Below are positions 1 through 5,116 of a stretch of 5,116 bases of DNA, piece after piece. Origin of the DNA: Bacteroidota bacterium. Its GTDB lineage: Bacteria > Bacteroidota > Bacteroidia > Flavobacteriales > Flavobacteriaceae. Under the pieces are notes generated by a model that had not been told where the DNA came from, ran no database searches, and saw only the letters and a list, made by a program, of their open reading frames with translations. The stretch's first letter is position 1; each line of letters begins with the position of its first letter. Where the stretch lies: assembly GCA_024278565.1 (NCBI GenBank), contig JAJRSY010000210.1:1-5116 (forward strand), given 5' to 3'. Both the position numbers and the translations under genes were made by a program.

Positions 1-1
1 A

Positions 2-148
2 GGAAGACAGGTAGATCATGTTTTGGGTGAGTGGAGCGAAAAAGAAAAAGAAGCGTTAACCGAGCGTCTTGAAAAATCTACCGAACTTATTCGTTCTTTT
101 GTATTGTCAGGTGTAAAAAATACCATGAACCTGTTTAACGGGAGTTGA
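2..148 (+). CDS. C-terminal fragment of an unidentified protein, possibly a MarR-like regulator
   Basis: The reading frame is open from the window edge and ends in TGA at 146-148, giving 48 residues of a gene whose start lies to the left. The fragment is rich in Glu, Lys and Leu and looks like one or two amphipathic helices (for example VLGEWSEKEKEALTERLEK), followed by a short tail ending NLFNGS. The pattern 'hydrophobic helix, then W/L-S-x-x-E-x-x-x-L-x-x-x-L' resembles the last helices of MarR-type winged-helix regulators, in which this part forms the dimer interface. No DNA-binding region is visible, so this is only a resemblance. The other two plus-strand frames are closed early by stops. 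The gene converges on the lipoprotein gene with only three bases between the stop codons and no hairpin-plus-T-run terminator. I am fairly sure it is coding and unsure of the family. Confidence 0.6.
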   Translation, partial: GRQVDHVLGEWSEKEKEALTERLEKSTELIRSFVLSGVKNTMNLFNGS

Positions 149-151
149 AAC

Positions 152-829
152 CTATAACGCTTTAAAATCAAAAATTCCTGAATCAGAAGTATTTCCCTCG
201 CTATCTTTGGTAATGACCTTCCAATAATAAATGGTGTTCGCAACTACAGCTACTTTTTTAGTGGTGGCACCGGCACCGGGCGAACCGATTAAGGTTGGTG
301 GTGTTTCAGTTGAAAAGTACAGTTCAAAACCAACGATATCATTATCAATGTCAGCACCTGACCACTGCAAGGCAACATCATTGTTGATGTCTTTAAAGGC
401 CGATGCCCCTGATTTTGGTTCGATGATCTCTGCGGGAAAAGGTGCGTAGGTGGTTTGAAATCCCGAGTTGTAAAACCGCCATGTTTCACTTGATACCGTT
501 TTGATCACCCCCGAATTTTTTGAGATTACCAACCAAGAATATGGCGCTCCCTTTTGTAAGGGAAGTTTAGCAGAGGTGTCCGATGTACTAATCGTTTGGG
601 CCGTGCCCGTAGTTATATTGGTAACCCGGAGTACATAAGTCTCAGTATTGTTCGCTGTTTGCCATTTGAATTCGACCTGACTTGAAGTTGCGTTCAATTC
701 TTGCCCAGTGGTACATTCTGAGTTCTTTTGCGGAAAAACCAAATTGGCTTTTTCCGGTGGTTTTGGGGTGTTTTTTTTCTTGCAGCCCGCTAAAAGAACA
801 CCTATTAGAAGTAGCGGTAAAATCCTCAT
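152..829 (-). CDS. Outer-envelope lipoprotein with two FN3-like domains, downstream partner of the metalloprotease
   Basis: A 225-residue predicted lipoprotein. The N-terminus MRILPLLLIGVLLAGC is a short hydrophobic signal ending in a clear lipobox (LAGC, acylated Cys16). KKKN follows and is not the acidic surface-export signal described for some Bacteroidota lipoproteins, so periplasmic-facing or surface location is open. Two beta-sandwich repeats follow: about residues 28-123 (with FKW and YSWLV strands) and about 135-225 (IEPKSG start, LQWSGAD, then TIYYWKV near the end). Both read as fibronectin type III-like domains of the kind seen in flavobacterial SusE-like and adhesin proteins. No catalytic motif is visible. 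The ATG overlaps the TGA of the protease gene as ATGA, and no Shine-Dalgarno sequence precedes it, which suggests translational coupling and one operon. The role is unknown. Binding to the protease, to its substrate or to a surface glycan are possibilities inferred only from context. Confidence 0.88.
   Translation of the reverse strand: MRILPLLLIGVLLAGCKKKNTPKPPEKANLVFPQKNSECTTGQELNATSSQVEFKWQTANNTETYVLRVTNITTGTAQTISTSDTSAKLPLQKGAPYSWLVISKNSGVIKTVSSETWRFYNSGFQTTYAPFPAEIIEPKSGASAFKDINNDVALQWSGADIDNDIVGFELYFSTETPPTLIGSPGAGATTKKVAVVANTIYYWKVITKDSEGNTSDSGIFDFKAL
826..829 (-). promoter_or_regulatory. ATGA start/stop overlap coupling protease and lipoprotein translation
   Basis: Read on the minus strand, 829-826 is ATGA: the lipoprotein ATG (829-827) shares bases with the protease TGA (828-826). 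The upstream sequence (AATATTATAAAAAG) is A-rich with no Shine-Dalgarno sequence, so terminating ribosomes probably re-initiate here. This supports one bicistronic mRNA with the lipoprotein made in step with the protease. The overlap is seen directly; the coupling is inferred. Confidence 0.75.
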
Positions 830-3800
830 CTTTTTATAATATTAGCTGTTCCTCTTACATTGCCGCCTTCAAATTCAATATAGTACAGCCCTGTAGCCAA
901 GGCAGAAAGGTCCAGTTCTATTTCGGTGCCATTGACTTGGTGTTTTTCACTTTGCACCAATTGTCCGTGAGATGAAAATATACTGATGGTAACTTCTTCT
1001 ACCGTGGCACCGAAATTGATCTTGACAAGATCAGTAAACGGATTCGGATATACCACAGGTTTCTCTAAAAATAAAAACTGCTCTTCATAAATACCTTGAC
1101 AAGGAAGGTTTGTATATACTTTTAGCGTATTTGGACCAGCTTTCAAATCTAGGGAGAACTGTGATGCTTCCGTTTGTGTGAGTACGCCGTTCAATTCTAT
1201 ATTGTACAGTTCGCCACCTTGCAATTCAAGTTCCACGGTTTTTCCATCCAAAGACGTTTTAGATACAACACCCAGTTTTTCCGGTTCTGAGACCACCACC
1301 ACAAAACATTGTTCTTCATAATCTAAAGTGCCATCAGTGCCAACAACACATAGGGTATAGGCGCCGGCCATTAAACCGGTCATCGTATAAGACCCGGTAA
1401 AACTATCAGTAAGGTTTGTTCCATTTCCGCTTACTGTAATCGTATAGTTTAATGGTAATTCAACACCTATTTTAATAGAGCCATCATTGCTGTTACGGCA
1501 AGATTCGCTATTTGCTTCCACTATAAAATTATCATTCGGAAAAAAGTAAATGGGGCATCCCGTAGTGTCGACCTGTGTGCCCAAGGGTGTGCCCAAGCAT
1601 AGATCGGGGCCGTCATCGAATATGCCATCGTTATCTTCATCAGGTCTGAACTTGCCTTCTGTACATACATCTAAAGAGAAGGCTTTTAACGAACCCCCGT
1701 CTGATGGGGCATTGTCTTTGACCGTCAGCGTCCATTCACCGAAAAGTGATTCCCCGTTAAAAGAATTCAATGAGGCCAAAGGCTTTACGGTACCGTCAAT
1801 TGCCGGGGTTCCGCCACATATAAAACTCGATGCACTATTGTCAAAAGTTGCATTGAGGTTTCTTAGGTCACCACATGAATTGCTTATAAGTATTACTGTC
1901 GTGCCTGAAGGTGAAGTTAAACTGACCACCAGATCTGAAAGAAAAGAATGGTCAATTTCTAGATTAACATTGATATCGGCCACTTGTAGGTCTTCAAAAA
2001 ATGATATTTTAGAAGTTACGGTAGGTGTGCCGGTCGTTAAAATGGCAAGTGGAAGGCCGGCAGCTGGTTTATGGGTGCAATCAAACTGAACCGTGGTAAA
2101 GCTGAAAGAGGAACTAAAAGATCCCTCACCACAAATATTCTCGGGCTTGACACGCCAGTAATAAATAGTCTCATTATCTAAATTGGAGGGAGCGTATGAA
2201 TTGCTGATTGCAGAAGCCGTTTCAATGATATTTGCAAATGCCATATCGGCTGCAATTTGAATGTCATAGGAGGTTGCGAGAATATCAGCCTCCCATTCCA
2301 GTAGCATGTTGGTTGATGTGTCATCAAGTCCGTCCGCAGGGGCTACCAAAACAACATCGGTAAAACCAACATTGTAGATGTTCAGGTCGATCGTAATTTC
2401 TTTTGTGGTGCTTGCAGTAGTGGCCAAAACTTGAATCGGGTAGCTGCCCACAGGAAGATTGCCCGTATTGGTGAATGTAATAGCGACCGGGGTGTTATTG
2501 GCAACTGCGGTTTCCGGTGAAAATGAAATATCGACTCCTTCAGGGGGCGTAACCACACTGAATGTTGCCTCTTCATTGAAACCAAGATAGGTTTCATAGG
2601 TGAAGGGTGCGGCCAAAATATCTGATTGGCATACCTCGAATTCCAAATCGGTGAAATTCAATACAATTTCAGAGGCATCAATGGTAAAGTTCGAGGAGTT
2701 GACGGCAAAGAAAATATTGTTGTTGGCCTTTACCATAATGCGGGCCTCGGTAGTTGGGGTTCCGGGAAGAACGACCTTATGGTTTCCATCATTGATTGTG
2801 TTCGCTGCCAAGGTAATGGGAAATGTAAGCCCGCCATCAATTGATAATAAAATAGCAACGGTTTGGGCATTTATCGGTGCTTTGTCGGTATTGGCGACAT
2901 CCCAGGTTATTTCTTCGAGATTGCCCGCACTTGATACGGTGTTCGTTGTTTGTGAAGTGACTACAAACGGCCCCGCATTATTGACTACGAATATATTGAC
3001 CAGATCTGAAACTACTTGCCCACCACCAATGGCATTGTCACGTACGGTCAACGCAAAATTCATTTCACGTTCAACATCAGAAACGGTCTCCCAGGCCGAA
3101 TTGACGGTGGGGGAGGTCTGCGTCAAGTTGCCTTCAAGTACACTTGTTAATTTCGGAAAATAGCGCTGAGGGTCTGTGGAGGGTTTTTGAGACCTAAAAT
3201 TACTTCCACTAGGGTTATTGGGGCCGAAAGTGGATTGTGTCACCATACCGTTATCGATCTGCTCCCAAGCATAGGTCAGCACATCATCCACATCGGCATC
3301 GGTTGCATTACCGGTAAGTACAAAGGCCGTTGATTTGGGAATAACAAAATTTCCTGTTGGCGTTATAACGGGAGGAATATTCGTTAAGTCGATTATTTCT
3401 GCGCAACCCAAGGTGGCCAATAGGTCGGTAATTTGAACAATGCTGAAGTAATGAAAATAATCATCACCATTGGCAGCTACGTTGTTTATGCCGGTAATGC
3501 CCGCATAGCCCATAATGGTGGTGCCACTGCCCGGTTCGACCTGTACTTGGGTGCCTTCTGATTCATGTGACCAAGTATGGTTGGCACCCAACTGATGGCC
3601 CAATTCATGTGCGACAAAATCAAGATCGTAAAGATCGCCTTCTGGGTTTGGGCCTGATACGTAAGCACTTCCCTTTCTATTGTCAATGCATACCGATCCG
3701 ATCGTGCCCGCATTGCCATCGCCCGTACTGGCCTTGTTGAACAAAATACCTATATCATAGTTTTCAGCTCCTATGGTACTTGTTAATGTGTTCTGTACTT

Positions 3801-4599
3801 TTGAACTAAGGCTTCCACTATAGGGATCGGTATCCGCATCGGTAAATATCACGGCATCGGTATTGGCAACCAACTCAAAAGTTACGCCCAAATCTGTTTC
3901 AAAGACCTCGTTGTTACGGGTTACGGTTGCATTTATGGCAGCTAAAGCATCTGCAACGGTACCGCCATGATGTTCGGTATACTCACCAGATGCTGATACA
4001 GCAAGCCTAAACTTTCTCAATATTTGACCATCAACAGGTTTTAGTGCAGTAGCTTGCAAGCGCTTTTCTACCGCTGATTTTGTGGTACAGACAAAAGGTG
4101 TCTCTAGCGTAGCATTAGAATCTCTTGTGTAAACCACATACGTATTGTGAGCGTACTTTTGCATAAAAGTAGTTCCCCTTTGATCTGCATGCACTATCAT
4201 GCTTTGAATACCATTGTGCGAAACACTGAAACGAATTTTATCTTTTGAATGGCCTATAGAGTGACCCACGTACGATTTTATTTGAGGGTATTTTTCCGAT
4301 AATCCAGGGGAAAGTATAGGTGATTCAGCAACTTCAAAAGCAATCATTTCACCTTTTTCGTTCGGAAAATAAACGATTTCAGAACGTTTATTGGCATGCG
4401 ATGCACCTTTTAATCTGCTTTTAAAAAGAGGGGCATCAAAAGAGAACATTTTTCCTTTTCTAATGTCAAAACGTGTTGAAAAATCGTGGCCCAGCTCTTT
4501 TTTTGAAACCTCTTGCTGCCAATAATCGCTCTGAGCGGATCCGTAAAAGGAAAGAAATGCTATGGTAATTGTAAAAACAAGACGTAGTTTTGTAGCCAT
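826..4599 (-). CDS. Secreted multidomain reprolysin-like zinc metalloprotease with P domain and T9SS sorting domain
   Basis: A 1257-residue exported endopeptidase. Residues 1-22 are a Sec signal peptide (cleavage likely GSA|Q). Residues 23 to about 190 look like a propeptide with one Cys (C171, in PFVCTT). The metzincin catalytic domain spans about 195-400: zinc ligands H331, H335 and H341 and catalytic E332 in HELGHQLGANH, with a Met-turn at M363 (TIMGYAG). C304 and C399 may form a disulfide. Then come beta-rich modules: about 408-540 (PKD/cadherin-like), 543-640, 645-745, an FN3 domain about 752-838, a proprotein-convertase P domain about 848-979, an acidic DEDNDGIFDDGPDLC thrombospondin type-3-like calcium loop about 987-1016, and a SprB-like module about 1024-1110. 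The end (1182-1257, from VVYPNPF to NIIKR) is a T9SS type A sorting domain. The protein should be secreted through Sec and then T9SS and be released or anchored on the surface. The substrate cannot be read from sequence. The ATG at 4597-4599 is chosen because the signal peptide starts immediately there. The frame is intact, with no truncation or frameshift. Confidence 0.96.
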   Translation of the reverse strand: MATKLRLVFTITIAFLSFYGSAQSDYWQQEVSKKELGHDFSTRFDIRKGKMFSFDAPLFKSRLKGASHANKRSEIVYFPNEKGEMIAFEVAESPILSPGLSEKYPQIKSYVGHSIGHSKDKIRFSVSHNGIQSMIVHADQRGTTFMQKYAHNTYVVYTRDSNATLETPFVCTTKSAVEKRLQATALKPVDGQILRKFRLAVSASGEYTEHHGGTVADALAAINATVTRNNEVFETDLGVTFELVANTDAVIFTDADTDPYSGSLSSKVQNTLTSTIGAENYDIGILFNKASTGDGNAGTIGSVCIDNRKGSAYVSGPNPEGDLYDLDFVAHELGHQLGANHTWSHESEGTQVQVEPGSGTTIMGYAGITGINNVAANGDDYFHYFSIVQITDLLATLGCAEIIDLTNIPPVITPTGNFVIPKSTAFVLTGNATDADVDDVLTYAWEQIDNGMVTQSTFGPNNPSGSNFRSQKPSTDPQRYFPKLTSVLEGNLTQTSPTVNSAWETVSDVEREMNFALTVRDNAIGGGQVVSDLVNIFVVNNAGPFVVTSQTTNTVSSAGNLEEITWDVANTDKAPINAQTVAILLSIDGGLTFPITLAANTINDGNHKVVLPGTPTTEARIMVKANNNIFFAVNSSNFTIDASEIVLNFTDLEFEVCQSDILAAPFTYETYLGFNEEATFSVVTPPEGVDISFSPETAVANNTPVAITFTNTGNLPVGSYPIQVLATTASTTKEITIDLNIYNVGFTDVVLVAPADGLDDTSTNMLLEWEADILATSYDIQIAADMAFANIIETASAISNSYAPSNLDNETIYYWRVKPENICGEGSFSSSFSFTTVQFDCTHKPAAGLPLAILTTGTPTVTSKISFFEDLQVADINVNLEIDHSFLSDLVVSLTSPSGTTVILISNSCGDLRNLNATFDNSASSFICGGTPAIDGTVKPLASLNSFNGESLFGEWTLTVKDNAPSDGGSLKAFSLDVCTEGKFRPDEDNDGIFDDGPDLCLGTPLGTQVDTTGCPIYFFPNDNFIVEANSESCRNSNDGSIKIGVELPLNYTITVSGNGTNLTDSFTGSYTMTGLMAGAYTLCVVGTDGTLDYEEQCFVVVVSEPEKLGVVSKTSLDGKTVELELQGGELYNIELNGVLTQTEASQFSLDLKAGPNTLKVYTNLPCQGIYEEQFLFLEKPVVYPNPFTDLVKINFGATVEEVTISIFSSHGQLVQSEKHQVNGTEIELDLSALATGLYYIEFEGGNVRGTANIIKR
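829..1056 (-). other. Region encoding the T9SS type A C-terminal sorting domain (residues 1182-1257)
   Basis: The last 76 residues start with VVYPNPFTDLVKINF, pass through VTISIFSSHGQLV and LDLSALATGLYYIEF, and end in ANIIKR. The YPNPF opening, the central G-x-x-V strand, the L-x-x-G-x-Y-x-I/L motif and the basic last residue are the usual signs of the Por-secretion C-terminal domain. In the family this domain directs passage through the outer membrane by the type IX machinery and is normally removed on the surface. Confidence 0.94.
1574..1597. repeat. Short tandem direct repeat, two 12-base units inside the protease gene
   Basis: The 11-base word GTGTGCCCAAG occurs at 1575-1585 and again at 1587-1597, a period of 12 bases. 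On the coding strand it encodes the LGTPLGTQ part of the thrombospondin type-3-like loop. It keeps the frame, so a gain or loss of one unit would lengthen or shorten the loop by four residues. It may simply reflect the protein repeat; no function is implied. Confidence 0.6.
1663..2058 (-). other. Region encoding a proprotein-convertase P domain (about residues 848-979)
   Basis: The segment carries the hallmarks of the P/Homo B domain: an early pattern of alternating hydrophobics, IDHSFLSDLVVSLTSPSGT, then LISNSCGDLRNLNATFDN, PLASLNSFNG and finally GEWTLTVKDNAPSDGGSLKAFSL. P domains are jelly-roll beta-sandwiches that in bacterial secreted proteases help folding, calcium binding or substrate contact. 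Cysteines near C841, in the middle of the segment, and at C979 may pair after export. The boundaries are approximate. Confidence 0.9.
3577..3609 (-). other. Metzincin zinc-binding motif HEXXHXXGXXH (residues 331-341)
   Basis: The codons read HELGHQLGANH followed by TW. All three zinc-binding histidines, the general-base glutamate and the conserved glycine are present. Together with the Met-turn methionine 22 residues beyond the last histidine (M363, codon 3511-3513) this indicates an active metzincin rather than a degenerate one. By family knowledge this is the adamalysin/reprolysin-type arrangement. Confidence 0.95.
4534..4599 (-). other. Sec signal peptide of the metalloprotease
   Basis: Residues 1-22 show the classical order: a short basic n-region (K4, R6), a hydrophobic core (LVFTITIAFLSF) and a small-residue cleavage site GSA followed by Gln. 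T9SS substrates need Sec export first, so this fits the C-terminal sorting domain of the same protein. The exact cleavage point is inferred by eye. Confidence 0.85.
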
Positions 4600-4620
4600 T
4601 ATGGGGGTTTAATCCAAAAT

Positions 4621-4628
4621 CAAATATA
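4621..4628 (-). promoter_or_regulatory. Probable -7 promoter box (TATATTTG) for the protease-lipoprotein operon
   Basis: On the minus strand, 4628-4621 reads TATATTTG, a perfect match to the Bacteroidota housekeeping consensus TAnnTTTG. It ends 21 bases before the protease ATG, which would give a leader of roughly 15 bases. No TTTG-type -33 element is visible at the usual distance; the bases upstream are A-rich. No Shine-Dalgarno sequence lies before the ATG (ATTAAACCCCCATA), as is common in this phylum. The box lies in the 52-base gap shared with divergent ribF, so the two transcription units may interfere. Confidence 0.55.
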
Positions 4629-4651
4629 AGTCTTTTTATTATTTTTCTTAC

Positions 4652-5116
4652 GTGGTTACAGTCCAAAGCATATCTGAATACGACAAAGAGCATTCTACGG
4701 TCATTACCATTGGTACTTTTGATGGGGTACATATTGGGCATAAAATAATACTGCAGCGATTGATAAAGAACGCAGGTACATTGAAATTGAAATCAATGGT
4801 ACTCACCTTTTTTCCGCATCCAAGAATGGTATTGCAAGAACATGTAGAAATCAAACTTTTGAACACGCTAGACGAAAAGATTGAAATTCTCGAGAATTTG
4901 GGGTTGAATTACCTTATCGTTCATCCGTTTACCAAAGAATTTTCACGATTGTCGGCCACTGAGTTTGTTAGGGATATGTTGGTCAATAGCTTAAGTGCCA
5001 AAAAAATCATTATCGGTTATGACCATAGGTTTGGCCGAAACCGTACGGCCGATATTAATGATCTTACTTCTTTCGGAAGTACACTTGGCTTTGATGTAGA
5101 AGAAATATCGGCACAG
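4652..5116 (+). CDS. ribF: Bifunctional riboflavin kinase/FAD synthetase, N-terminal half (partial at window edge)
   Basis: 155 codons are present and the frame is still open at the window end; the family is usually about 300-315 residues, so roughly half is seen. RibF phosphorylates riboflavin to FMN and then adenylylates FMN to FAD in the cytoplasm. The visible part is the N-terminal nucleotidylyltransferase (FAD synthetase) domain: the nucleotide-binding motif TIGTFDGVHIGH at residues 19-30, FFPHP at 53-57, and GYDHRFGRNR at 122-131, all diagnostic of the family. The riboflavin kinase domain would lie beyond the edge. The start is taken as GTG at 4652: the frame is open back to a stop at 4610-4612, no ATG occurs in between, and the GTG puts the TxGTFDG motif at its normal distance from the N-terminus. 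No Shine-Dalgarno sequence or confident promoter box was found. It diverges from the protease operon. Confidence 0.95.
   Translation, partial: MVTVQSISEYDKEHSTVITIGTFDGVHIGHKIILQRLIKNAGTLKLKSMVLTFFPHPRMVLQEHVEIKLLNTLDEKIEILENLGLNYLIVHPFTKEFSRLSATEFVRDMLVNSLSAKKIIIGYDHRFGRNRTADINDLTSFGSTLGFDVEEISAQ

Noticed and set aside
110..124. Small hairpin GGTGT-AAAAA-ATACC near the end of the left gene
   Set aside because: The stem is five pairs with one wobble, it sits inside the coding frame and has no following T-run, so it is not a convincing terminator.
682..975. 97-codon plus-strand frame across the lipoprotein/protease junction
   Set aside because: Antisense to two supported genes, with no matching motif or promoter.
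1550..2089. 179-codon open frame on the plus strand opposite the P domain
   Set aside because: Antisense shadow of the P-domain codons; low-complexity Ser/Pro-rich translation with no recognisable domain.
2600..3163. 187-codon open frame on the plus strand opposite the protease
   Set aside because: It lies wholly antisense to a well-supported coding region with recognisable domains, and its translation shows no family motif.
4640..4647. TATTTTTC on the plus strand as a ribF -7 box
   Set aside because: It mismatches the consensus G and lies only four bases before the GTG, which would require a leaderless or nearly leaderless message; too weak to call.
4661..4670. TTTGGAC on the minus strand as the -33 element of the protease promoter
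   Set aside because: It is about 35 bases upstream of the -7 box, well beyond the usual spacing.
4466..4866. Minus-strand open frames overlapping the protease start and ribF
   Set aside because: They run antisense to or out of frame with supported genes and show no family features.

Overview
The window looks like chromosomal DNA of a marine-type Flavobacteriaceae/Bacteroidota bacterium. The evidence is a type IX secretion (T9SS) C-terminal sorting domain, a Bacteroidota-style -7 promoter box (TAnnTTTG), starts without Shine-Dalgarno sequences, an A+T-leaning base composition, and FN3-, P-domain- and SprB-like modules typical of flavobacterial secreted proteins. The exact genus cannot be read from the window.

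Layout from left to right: (1) positions 2-148 (+) hold the last 48 codons of a gene that begins outside the window, a charged helical C-terminus that could belong to a MarR-like regulator. (2) After only 3 bases comes a convergent minus-strand pair. A small lipoprotein with two FN3-like domains (152-829, 225 aa) lies downstream of, and overlaps by four bases (ATGA), a very large secreted zinc metalloprotease (826-4599, 1257 aa). (3) A 52-base divergent intergenic region (4600-4651) carries a probable promoter for the protease. (4) The 5' half of ribF (FAD synthetase/riboflavin kinase) runs rightwards from a GTG start at 4652 and leaves the window at 5116.

The protease is the centrepiece. It has a Sec signal peptide, a propeptide with a single cysteine, a metzincin (reprolysin-like, M12-type) catalytic domain with a complete HEXXHXXGXXH zinc site and Met-turn, several beta-sandwich modules, an FN3 domain, a proprotein-convertase P domain, a thrombospondin type-3-like acidic calcium loop, a SprB-like module and a T9SS type A sorting domain. 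It should cross the inner membrane by Sec and the outer membrane by T9SS, ending up secreted or attached to the cell surface.

The lipoprotein is probably translated by coupling from the protease mRNA and shares the FN3 fold (both contain a TIYYW(R/K)V strand). The two may work together at the cell envelope, but the lipoprotein's role is not known from sequence. I see no RNA gene, mobile element, CRISPR array or phage signal, and no clear evidence of a wholly new system. The tightly coupled protease-lipoprotein pair is the most interesting candidate.
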